Shown: piece after piece, positions 53,536 to 61,243 of the stretch
Layout of the letters: every line of letters begins with the position of its first letter
Position numbering within the stretch: position 1 is the first letter of the stretch
Assembly: GCA_044227805.1 (NCBI GenBank)
Contig: JBGAWA010000003.1
Location: 21,862-85,861 of the forward strand
From: JACCZZ01 sp044227805
GTDB lineage: Bacteria; Bacteroidota; Bacteroidia; Chitinophagales; UBA10324
DNA: 64,000 nt
Direction: 5' to 3'
Program-made: the position numbers and the translations under genes
The notes under the pieces: generated by a model
The model's input: the letters and a program-made list of their open reading frames with translations, nothing else
What the model was told of the DNA's origin: nothing
Database searches by the model: none

Positions 53536-54378
53536 TCATTTCTTCACCGGGATATGATAACCTATGTCAAGCAGGACCAGGTAATCTTTGTTTGAAAATT
53601 CATACCCACCGCTGAGCTGCAACGCGAATTTTGAGATGTCAGCGCCTAATCCCATACCTGCCATTTGCAGATTGTCATTCAGGTTGGCTTCGGTAATCAG
53701 TTTGACACAGCCGATGCTCGTCAGTTCTCCACCGATGTCAAACAGGCGCCATTCCAGCCTTGGATTCACCAGCAGGTTGACCGTTTGTCCGCTGTAAAAA
53801 ATGGAGGCCCCAATCATGGCCCGTATCCTTCCTCCGGCGCCTTCCCCCTTTTTGGTAAAGGTATAAGAGAGCAACGCGCCTCCGGTGAGTGCATATCCTT
53901 CCTGTTGCGCAAACAGGTTCAGCGCCCCCTGGTTCAGGTGAATGAAAATACCGGGCCCTTTTACAAACTCGGGAGATTTAAACGTGGAAGCATATTGGGT
54001 TCCCAGCAGGTACGATAGCCAATACGTCGGATCCATATTATCTGCCGGCATTTTTTCCAGCATGCAATCCAGCCGTGAATTATCTTCCACCGACCAGTCA
54101 TGAATGGTGCTGACTTGCTGCATGAGCTTTTTGTATCCGCCGGCATTCTCGCGGCGCACGGAATCCAGCATGTGCTGACGCGACTGATCATCATCGGAGT
54201 ATTTCCCCAGCAATTGTACTTCACGCGTAAACTTACCTGCATAGTCGGCTGCCTGTTGTGTACAGGCCGGGTCCTGGCAGCAGGGAACCGGTTGAGCCGT
54301 GAGATTTTTGCCGGAAAAAGAAAGCAAGAAAATGACGGGCGACGAATAAAATAGCAGCTTCAGCAACTTGCATTTCAT
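53536..54378 (-). CDS. Secreted or outer-membrane protein of unknown function
   Basis: 280 residues. A signal peptide (LLFYSSPVIFLLSFSGKNLTAQ) leads to PVPCCQDPACTQQAADYAGKFTREV, then a helical middle (DDDQSRQHMLDSVRRENAGGYKKLMQQV) and a C-terminal half with alternating strands (GGRIRAMIGASIFYSGQTVNLLVNPRLEWRLFDIGGEL, FALQLSGGYEFSNKDYLVLLDIGYHIP), suggesting a small outer-membrane barrel. I do not recognise the family. It is the first gene of the set that includes patatin. Confidence 0.6.
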   Translation of the reverse strand: MKCKLLKLLFYSSPVIFLLSFSGKNLTAQPVPCCQDPACTQQAADYAGKFTREVQLLGKYSDDDQSRQHMLDSVRRENAGGYKKLMQQVSTIHDWSVEDNSRLDCMLEKMPADNMDPTYWLSYLLGTQYASTFKSPEFVKGPGIFIHLNQGALNLFAQQEGYALTGGALLSYTFTKKGEGAGGRIRAMIGASIFYSGQTVNLLVNPRLEWRLFDIGGELTSIGCVKLITEANLNDNLQMAGMGLGADISKFALQLSGGYEFSNKDYLVLLDIGYHIPVKK

Positions 54379-54648
54379 GAGCTATCGGATTACTGAATAA
54401 AGATATAAATTAATACCGTGCAACTTTGAACTGACGGGCTTTGAACGGACAGTTTTTTGGATTACTTGGGTTAACAACCGACACAGCTTTGAATGCCTAC
54501 GCAGAAAATAAATTCATTTTTTTGCTTACACACGAAAACCTAACCCGAAAAAAAATGAAAGAGTGTTTTCACCAACGCTTTACAAAAACCCCAAGACAGA
54601 ATCCTATCTTTGAATACTTTTAAAAAACATTATTTGAATTGATTATCA
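54379..54648. other. Left edge of the accessory island
   Basis: 270 bp between the last GC-richer gene and hsdM. Base composition becomes AT-rich from about 54480. It contains a -7 box TATCTTTG (54605-54612). A 60-codon frame on the plus strand has no recognisable content and was not accepted as a gene. Confidence 0.4.
54605..54612 (+). promoter_or_regulatory. -7 box (TATCTTTG) of the hsd operon
   Basis: Perfect TAnnTTTG, 37 bp before the hsdM ATG at 54649. An upstream TTTA about 22 bases away may serve as a weak -33 element. It should drive transcription of the operon. Confidence 0.55.
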
Positions 54649-56226
54649 ATGGCAAAACCTAAGAAAGAAGCAGTTGAAGAACCCTTAGAAAGGAAACTTT
54701 GGAAAGCGGCTGACAAACTCCGTAAGAACATGGATGCAGCCGAATACAAGCATGTGGTGTTGGGACTGATTTTCTTGAAATACATTTCTGATGCGTTTGA
54801 AGAACTGTTTCAGCAACTCACTGCACAGAAAAGCGAAGGTGCAGACTCCGAAGACAAGAATGAATACACAGCCGAAAAAGTTTTTTATGTGCCGCCATCT
54901 GCAAGGTGGAAATGGATTCAAGGCAGAGCCAAACTCCCTACCATTGGAAAAGACATTGACGATGCAATGGATGCCATTGAAAAAGACAACCCTTCTTTGA
55001 AAGGTGTGTTGCCAAAAGTTTTTGCACAGGAAAAATTAGACAAAGCAAACCTTGGCGGTTTGGTTGATTTAGTAAGCACCGCCACACTTGGAACGAAAGA
55101 AGCACAGAGCAAAGATTTGTTGGGCAGAGTGTTTGAATATTTTTTGGGTGAGTTTGCTTTGGCAGAAGGAAAAAAAGGCGGACAGTTTTATACGCCAGGC
55201 AGTGTTGTAAAATTATTGGTGCAAATGTTAGAGCCGTATGAAGGCAGAGTGTTTGACCCGTGTTGCGGTAGCGGTGGAATGTTTGTGCAGAGTGAGAAAT
55301 TTATCATGCACCACCAAGACCACTACAAAAAGAATCCCGATAGAATCGGGAGAAAAAAACTTTCTCTCAACCCTGCCGACCACATTTCTATTTCCGGACA
55401 AGAGAGCAACCAAACAACTTGGCGATTGGCTAAAATGAATTTGGCGATAAGAGGAATTGACAGCAGCAATGTGAAGTGGAACAACGAAGGAAGTTTTTTG
55501 AACGATGCTCACAAAGATTTAAAAGCCGATTACATAATTGCAAACCCACCATTTAACGACAGCGATTGGAGTGGTGAACTCTTACAAAAAGATGCACGGT
55601 GGGTTTATGGAGTGCCACCTGCTGGCAATGCTAACTACGCATGGATACAACATTTTCTTTTTCACTTGTCTGCAAACGGACAAGCAGGTTTTGTTCTCTC
55701 TAAAGGTTCTCTCACTACAAACACAAGCAACGAAGGAGAAATAAGAAAAGCATTGGTTGAAAATGATTTGATTGATTGCATTGTAAATCTTCCTGCAAAA
55801 CTTTTTTTGAATACGCAGATACCTGCCTGCCTTTGGTTTTTGAGTAAGAACAAAACCAAACGCAAAGGCAAAATACTTTTTATTGATGCACGGAATTTAG
55901 GTTTTTTGGTAAACAGAAGAACAAAAGAATTTACCGAAGATGACATTAACCAAATTGCAAGCACTTACCACAACTGGCGAACAAGCCATGACGATTACAC
56001 TGACATTTCCGGTTTCTGCAAAGAAGCAACCGTAGAAGAAGTAAAAGAATTAAACTATGTAGTTACACCCGGCAGATATGTGGGTTTGCCTGATGATGAT
56101 GATGATTTCAATTTTACAGAACGCTTTGCTTCATTAAAAACAGAATTGGAAAAACAAATTGCCGAAGAAGATGCATTGAACAAACGCATTGTAAATAATC
56201 TTTCCAAAATTAAAATTGAAGTGTAA
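54649..56226 (+). CDS. hsdM: Type I restriction-modification methyltransferase subunit HsdM
   Basis: 525 residues. An N-terminal HsdM helical domain (LWKAADKLRKNMDAAEYKHVVLGLIFLKYISDAFE) precedes the methylase fold: SAM-binding motif I VFDPCCGSGGMFVQ at residues 201-214 and motif IV NPPF at 299-302 (N6-adenine type). Motif X-type KGGQFYTPGSVVKLL is also present. Two copies with one HsdS form the modification enzyme; with HsdR they form the nuclease. It is the first gene of the island operon, with hsdS two bases downstream. Confidence 0.97.
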   Translation: MAKPKKEAVEEPLERKLWKAADKLRKNMDAAEYKHVVLGLIFLKYISDAFEELFQQLTAQKSEGADSEDKNEYTAEKVFYVPPSARWKWIQGRAKLPTIGKDIDDAMDAIEKDNPSLKGVLPKVFAQEKLDKANLGGLVDLVSTATLGTKEAQSKDLLGRVFEYFLGEFALAEGKKGGQFYTPGSVVKLLVQMLEPYEGRVFDPCCGSGGMFVQSEKFIMHHQDHYKKNPDRIGRKKLSLNPADHISISGQESNQTTWRLAKMNLAIRGIDSSNVKWNNEGSFLNDAHKDLKADYIIANPPFNDSDWSGELLQKDARWVYGVPPAGNANYAWIQHFLFHLSANGQAGFVLSKGSLTTNTSNEGEIRKALVENDLIDCIVNLPAKLFLNTQIPACLWFLSKNKTKRKGKILFIDARNLGFLVNRRTKEFTEDDINQIASTYHNWRTSHDDYTDISGFCKEATVEEVKELNYVVTPGRYVGLPDDDDDFNFTERFASLKTELEKQIAEEDALNKRIVNNLSKIKIEV

Positions 56227-56228
56227 GC

Positions 56229-57467
56229 ATGAGTGAATGGAAAGAAATACAATTGAGAGATATTAGTTCAGATATTTCATACGGATACACTGCAAGTGCA
56301 GCAAGTGAAAATGTCGGACCTAAATTTTTACGTATCACTGATATTACAAGTGGCAGAATAAATTGGGAAACTGTTCCTTACTGCAAAATTTCTGTCAGAG
56401 ATTTAAAGAAGTATCAATTAGGTGTTGGAGATATTGTAATTGCAAGAACGGGTGCAACTACTGGTTACAATGCAATCATTAAAAAAGAAGTCAATGCAGT
56501 TTATGCTTCTTACTTAATAAGATTTCAAATTGACAAAAAGGTAGCTGACCCCTTTTTTGTTGGATGCGTTTTGCAATCAAATAGTTTTCAAGATTATGTT
56601 GATGCAATTGCAGGCGGTTCAGCACAGCCTGGTGCGAATGCACAACAATTTGCTGACTTTGAATTTCGCCTCCCTTCTCTCCCTGAACAAAAATCCATTG
56701 CAGAAGCCCTTAGCAGCTTAGATGATAAAATAGATTTACTGCACCGCCAAAACAAAACCCTTGAACAATTAGCCGAAACGCTTTTCAGGCAGTGGTTTGT
56801 GGAGGAAGCGGAGGAAGTCAAAACAGAAAAGTTAGGAGATATTGCAGTTGTTCAAAATGGTTATGCTTTTAGTAGCAAAGATTATGTTTCTTATCAAGAG
56901 GCACATTTAGAGGTTTTAAAAATGGGGCATATTGAAAAAGGTGGTGGTTTGAGAACTGACCCTAAAAGAGATTTTGTTCCGAGAGATGAAAAATTAAAGA
57001 GATGGACTTTGAATAAAACGGATATTGTAATGGCAATGACTGACATGAAAGACAATGTTGTAATTCTTGGAGTGCCTGCAATGATTGATAAAAGTGAGCA
57101 TTATGTTTTGAATCAACGGGTAGCAAGAATTTATCTCTCATCTAATGAAAAATTAATCAACAATTATCTTCTCTATATTCAATTAAAGGATTCAGATTTT
57201 ATTGCTACGCTTCAAAGCAAAGCAAACAGTGGTGTTCAGGTAAATCTTTCAACTGATGCAATTAAAGATTGTGATATAATAATTGCTACAATGGAATTGC
57301 AGAAAGAAAAAGGAATTGAGATTACAGCACTTTACTTGAAAAAAGAAAATAACGATAACCAAATCAAAACCCTCACAAAACTTCGTGATACACTATTGCC
57401 GAAGTTGATGAGTGGAGAGGTGAGGGTGGGAAAATTACTAACTGATGAAACAGCCAAACAACAATAA
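56229..57467 (+). CDS. hsdS: Type I restriction-modification specificity subunit HsdS
   Basis: 412 residues with two target-recognition domains separated by a coiled-coil spacer. The first conserved segment is LPSLPEQKSIAEALSSLDDKIDLLHRQNKTLEQLAETLFRQWF. The second TRD is followed by NQIKTLTKLRDTLLPKLMSGEVRV at the end. The first TRD opens with MSEWKEIQLRDISSDISYGYTASA. Each half recognises one part of a bipartite site. It overlaps the start of the next gene by about 23 bases, so they are likely translationally coupled. Confidence 0.95.
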   Translation: MSEWKEIQLRDISSDISYGYTASAASENVGPKFLRITDITSGRINWETVPYCKISVRDLKKYQLGVGDIVIARTGATTGYNAIIKKEVNAVYASYLIRFQIDKKVADPFFVGCVLQSNSFQDYVDAIAGGSAQPGANAQQFADFEFRLPSLPEQKSIAEALSSLDDKIDLLHRQNKTLEQLAETLFRQWFVEEAEEVKTEKLGDIAVVQNGYAFSSKDYVSYQEAHLEVLKMGHIEKGGGLRTDPKRDFVPRDEKLKRWTLNKTDIVMAMTDMKDNVVILGVPAMIDKSEHYVLNQRVARIYLSSNEKLINNYLLYIQLKDSDFIATLQSKANSGVQVNLSTDAIKDCDIIIATMELQKEKGIEITALYLKKENNDNQIKTLTKLRDTLLPKLMSGEVRVGKLLTDETAKQQ

Positions 57468-59337
57468 TCTCTTAGCTTCAATTGCAGTTTTCGCTGAACT
57501 CTGCAATACCGAAAAGGATATTCAAGGAATCCTTACTGAATTTATCAAGTCAACATTTGCGTTTGAAAAATCTTGGACGCTTGATTCAACAGAAGTGACC
57601 TTGCTTTTAAAGAAGCATTTTGATTTTGATTTACCCGAAGCAGTTGTAAGAACTTGTTTAAACAGTTTAACGAAAAATGGTTTTGCTGTTAGAAACCTTG
57701 GCAAGTATTCCGTTATTGATACTTCTTATGATGCTGTTGCATTCGCAAACAAACTTTCAGCCAAAAAAGGCAAGCAAGAAATTGTTGAAGGTGAACTTGT
57801 TTCTTACTATGAAAGTTTGTTGAACACAAAGGTTAGTGATTCGGAGAGAAAAGCATTAATTGATGGATTCATTTCTTATTTGTTAGATACAGGTGTGTCT
57901 GAAAAATATTCAACGATAATTAGCTCATTTGTTCTTGACAAAGCAGTAAGCAGCAATTTTATTTTAGAGTTGAATCAGATTAAGGAAGGTCTTGTTCTTC
58001 TAACTGGCTTAGGTTACACTGATGATTTAAACAATATTGGTTCATGGTCGGAAGAGTTAACAATTTACCTTGACACAGAGCATCTTTTTAATTCCGAAGG
58101 TTACAACGGAAAATTATATCAAAAACTCTTTAATGACTTTTCTGCATTGGTAAATGAAATAAATAGTGCTGCACAGAAAAAGTATTCAAAGAAATTAATT
58201 CACCTCAAATATTTTGAGGAAGTGAATGAAGAAGTAAACAGATTTTTCCATGTAGCAGAAAAAATAATTCGGCAGGAAGACAACACTTCACCTGAAAATG
58301 CAGCAATGGAAGAAATCTGTAGGGGTTGTATTCAAGTTAGTGATGTGATAAAGAAGAAAACAATTTTTGAAACAAATCTTAGGACAAGAGGAATAACAAT
58401 TAAAGAAGTTTTTGATTCTTATGAAACACCTAAATATAATATTGAAGATGCCTCTTTACTTAAAAAATACAAAGACCAATTTGATGAAGCATATATCGAG
58501 TTTGTTCTCCGTTCTTTTACCAAAGTAAATTTTTTAAGACGAGGAGTTAACAGAACAAGTTTTGAAAGGTGTAAGCATATTATTCTTACTGGGAGAACGA
58601 TTACACGGCAACTTAGTATGGATTTGGATATAAAAAATGAGAAAAAAGATATTCCATTTGCAACCGATATTTACTTCATAACAAACCGACTTTGGTATAA
58701 ACTGAACAAAGGATTAACCAAAGGAAATATTTTGCCTTCCACTCTTGATGTAATTACCAAAGCGCGAATTGTTTTATCATCTCAAGTAAATAAATCAATT
58801 GATAAAAAGTATGACGAGCTAAAAAAGGATTTAAAGACAGGAAAAATAAATCAGAAACAAGCCCAAGATTTATATTATAATTTAAGAGAAAGAGCTAAGA
58901 AGCCAGAGGAGATTAATCTTAGTAACTTGAACGAATCAGTTGAATTTATTTTTGAAAATGATTTGGAAAAACATCTACGGGAAAAAAGTTCTCTTGAACA
59001 AAAAGCAAGAGAAGGCGAAGTTGCAATTCAAAAATTAAATAAGATTGAATCGCTTGCTAAGCGCAAGAAAAGGTATCCTAAGAAAATTCGCACTTGGGTT
59101 TTTTATTACAGTTCAATTCTTGTATTCACCTCATTCCTTATAGGCGTTGCAATTGGAGTTTGGTATTTAATCAAGGACATCAAAACCAGTGGCGATACTC
59201 CAATTGGTTTGATAAGTTTTACTCTGACAATTATTCTTGAAGGAATCGGTCTGATTAGGTATTTCAAACCAATGCATAAGTTTCTTAAAAAGAAATGCCA
59301 CGATTTTTATTTGGATTCTGTGAAAGAAATTAAATGA
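57445..59337 (+). CDS. Putative membrane-anchored PIN-like nuclease of the hsd operon
   Basis: 630 residues, not a standard type I subunit. Residues 12-92 suggest a winged-helix domain (LPEAVVRTCLNSLTKNGFAVRNLGKYSVI). Residues 200-450 look like a large PIN-like nuclease: first Asp D210 in IYLDTEHLF, acidic KYFEEVNEEV, and D408 in FATDIYFITNRLWYKL. A coiled coil with many K/E (residues 450-535) and two C-terminal membrane helices (WVFYYSSILVFTSFLIGVAIGVWYLI and GLISFTLTIILEGIGLI) follow. The PIN assignment is inference from pattern. Its place between hsdS and the nuclease suggests a defence or control role. The stop codon overlaps an ATG that once may have opened hsdR. Confidence 0.55.
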   Translation: MKQPNNNNLLASIAVFAELCNTEKDIQGILTEFIKSTFAFEKSWTLDSTEVTLLLKKHFDFDLPEAVVRTCLNSLTKNGFAVRNLGKYSVIDTSYDAVAFANKLSAKKGKQEIVEGELVSYYESLLNTKVSDSERKALIDGFISYLLDTGVSEKYSTIISSFVLDKAVSSNFILELNQIKEGLVLLTGLGYTDDLNNIGSWSEELTIYLDTEHLFNSEGYNGKLYQKLFNDFSALVNEINSAAQKKYSKKLIHLKYFEEVNEEVNRFFHVAEKIIRQEDNTSPENAAMEEICRGCIQVSDVIKKKTIFETNLRTRGITIKEVFDSYETPKYNIEDASLLKKYKDQFDEAYIEFVLRSFTKVNFLRRGVNRTSFERCKHIILTGRTITRQLSMDLDIKNEKKDIPFATDIYFITNRLWYKLNKGLTKGNILPSTLDVITKARIVLSSQVNKSIDKKYDELKKDLKTGKINQKQAQDLYYNLRERAKKPEEINLSNLNESVEFIFENDLEKHLREKSSLEQKAREGEVAIQKLNKIESLAKRKKRYPKKIRTWVFYYSSILVFTSFLIGVAIGVWYLIKDIKTSGDTPIGLISFTLTIILEGIGLIRYFKPMHKFLKKKCHDFYLDSVKEIK

Positions 59338-59384
59338 AACCCTTCACCGAAAATATCATTGATGAATCAGCGATTGAAATTTAG
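59334..59384 (+). repeat. Duplicated hsdR 5' end (left copy)
   Basis: A 17-codon frame (ATG to TAG) encodes MKPFTENIIDESAIEI and matches the start of hsdR at 60467-60517 at 44 of 51 bases. It overlaps the stop of the previous gene by three bases (ATGA). It marks the left side of the unit that carries the nuclease gene. Confidence 0.8.
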
Positions 59385-59410
59385 GGAGGTGATGGTAAAA
59401 AATTAAAACT

Positions 59411-60214
59411 ATGAAGTTTACAGCAACAGAAATATGTAAAAACAACACCTGGCAAATTGGAACAGGGGATGGAACACGAAGTTATTTTGATATTTTCTTA
59501 AGATACGGAGTTGCACTTGTTGGGCCTGGTGACCCCGGCATGGAAGGTTCGCCTGAAGCAAAATTATTTTATGCTGCAAACCCTTACAGAAATAATTGGG
59601 GAGAAAAACTAAAAAAAGTCAAAAAAGATGAATGGCTTATTGCGAGAAAGGGGAAACAAACGATTCTTGCTATTGGAAGGGTCACAGAGGAGTACGATTA
59701 TTCAAATCTGTTTTCTGATGTAGAAGGATGGGACCTACAACATTTTGTAAAAGTCAAATGGTATAAACCAGATACAAAGAATGAAATAATTGAGTTTGAC
59801 AATCTTCCTTTAGGACAAAGCACATTACAAGGTTGCAATAATGCTGTTGTTTTTGATGAGATTTATAAAACCGAATTTAAAGAAGCGAAGAATGAATTCA
59901 ATGTTGAAGATTTAATCTTGCCTGCTGATATTAGCATAGATAAAATTGTAAGTGCTTTAATTGATAGTGGAGTCAGAATTCAGGATGCAGAAAACATCGG
60001 GTTTACTTTAAATAGAATAGTGCGACTTACTGACTGGTATCTTGCAAATGACGGAGAAAGTCTGGAAATTGAGATCGTGTTTTTTTTAGTTGTACCGTTA
60101 CTTATTGCTCTTGGATGGTCTGAGCAAAAAATAAAAATTGAGTATAACAATATTGATGTTGCCCTATTCCATTTACCTTTTAAGGGCAATTACAAAAAAC
60201 ATCACCAGAAATAA
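59411..60214 (+). CDS. PUA/EVE-like plus PD-(D/E)XK nuclease, 5' part (frameshifted)
   Basis: 267 residues in the open part. The N-terminal 120 residues have an EVE/PUA-like pattern: WQIGTGDGTRSYFDIFLRYGVALVGPGDPG, then WLIARKGKQTILAIGRVTEEYDYS and DVEGWDLQHFVKVKW. Such domains bind modified bases in other proteins. The C-terminal part is a nuclease: SLEIEIVFFLVVPLLIALGWSEQKIKIEYNNIDVALF with D249. The frame stops at 60214, but adding one A to the A6 run at 60194-60199 restores SPEIIIEAKTFGNGLAF, giving the E-x-K of a PD-(D/E)XK site. A purine-rich sequence GGGAGGTGATGG lies 18 bp before the ATG. It is a candidate extra restriction or defence gene. Confidence 0.7.
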   Translation: MKFTATEICKNNTWQIGTGDGTRSYFDIFLRYGVALVGPGDPGMEGSPEAKLFYAANPYRNNWGEKLKKVKKDEWLIARKGKQTILAIGRVTEEYDYSNLFSDVEGWDLQHFVKVKWYKPDTKNEIIEFDNLPLGQSTLQGCNNAVVFDEIYKTEFKEAKNEFNVEDLILPADISIDKIVSALIDSGVRIQDAENIGFTLNRIVRLTDWYLANDGESLEIEIVFFLVVPLLIALGWSEQKIKIEYNNIDVALFHLPFKGNYKKHHQK

Positions 60215-60470
60215 TTATTGAAGCAAAAACATTTGGAAATGGACTTGCATTTACAGGCGAACAAATTAAAACTTATGCTGAAAAATATCAGGATGCAAAA
60301 AGTTTATTGCAACGAATGGTTTTTAGATATAAATATTTTGAAAAACTAAATGGCAAAATGGAATTCATTGGATACTTCAATTTGATAGACCTTAAAAAGA
60401 AAGAAATGTGCTTTATGATGTTCCGCATACTTCGGTTGAAACAATTTTAAAACTGGCAACTTTCAATTGA
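60215..60470 (+). pseudogene. 3' part of the nuclease gene, out of frame
   Basis: In the shifted frame it continues IIIEAKTFGNGLAFTGEQIKTYAEKYQDAK and MVFRYKYFEKLNGKMEFIGYFNLIDLKKK. A second shift near 60392-60408 (AAAAAGAAAGAAATG) is needed to reach NVLYDVPHTSVETILKLATFN and a TGA at 60468-60470. That TGA overlaps the TTG start of hsdR by two bases, the same type of junction as at 59334. The two indels in A-rich runs suggest sequencing error or recent decay. Confidence 0.65.
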
Positions 60471-61243
60471 AACCCATCTCGGAAAATATCATTGAAGAAT
60501 CAGCGATTGAAATTTTACAGTCGCAGGGTTGGGAGTATGCAAACGGAAAAGAAATTTCTCCCGAAGGTTTGTTTTGTGAAAAGAAAATTACCAGCAAATA
60601 ATTTTAATCAATCGTTTGCGAAATGCAATCGCAAAACTCAATCCCGATATTCCGCAAGATGCACAGGAAGCAGCCGTTCAAAAAGTGTTGCGTATTTCTT
60701 CAACCGATTTGTTGTTCAACAACGAAGAGTTTCACAAGTTCTTAGTTGAGAAAGTAAAAATCCTATCAGAAAGACGGCTATGAACGCAGCCATGAGGTTG
60801 CATTGTTTGATTTTAAATGCAAACGACAATCAGTTTTTAGTTGTGAATCAATACACCATCATTGAAAACAATCAGAACAAAAGACCTGATGTAATTCTAT
60901 TTGTAAATGGAATTCCGTTGGTGGTAATTGAACTGAAAAATGCAAGCGATGAAAACGCAGACATGCGGAGTGCATTCAAACAAATTCAAACTTACAAAAG
61001 CAATTATTCCATCACTGTTCACTTACAATTCCATTTGCATTATCAGTGACGGACTTGAATGTAAAGCAGGAAGTGTCGGCAGATTTCGGCAGATACATGA
61101 CATGGAAAACTTCTGATGGTGTGAGAAGAATTCACGATTCAAACCACAGTTGGAAACTTTGCTGAAAGGAATGTTGAACCCTTCTATCCTCTTGGATTTG
61201 GTTCGCAACTTTATTGTGTTTGAGAAAACAAAAAGGAAGATGC
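60467..61243 (+). pseudogene. hsdR: hsdR N-terminal region, broken by several frameshifts
   Basis: Reading across frames gives a continuous HsdR N-terminus: KPISENIIEESAIEILQSQGWEYANGKEISPEGLF; YQQIILINRLRNAIAKLNPDIPQDAQEAAVQKVL; YQKDGYERSHEVALFDF; NDNQFLVVNQYTII; RPDVILFVNGIPLVVIELKNA (the PD-D-x-ExK nuclease site); LFTYNSICIISDGLECKAGS; VSADFGRYMTWKTSDGVRRIHDSNH; QLETLLKGMLNPSILLDLVRNFIVFEK. Changes of frame are needed near 60585, 60755, 60815, 61015, 61073, 61147 and at least twice between 61222 and 61243. The start is TTG at 60467. The protein sequence stays good between shifts. Confidence 0.8.

Noticed and set aside
54441..54623. 60-codon frame upstream of hsdM
   Set aside because: It covers the hsd promoter and ends in it; no similarity recognised.
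60185..60215. Programmed -1 frameshifting in the nuclease gene at the A6 run
   Set aside because: The heptamer would be C AAA AAA, which does not allow full re-pairing in the P site, and many other shifts occur nearby, so an indel is the simpler reading.
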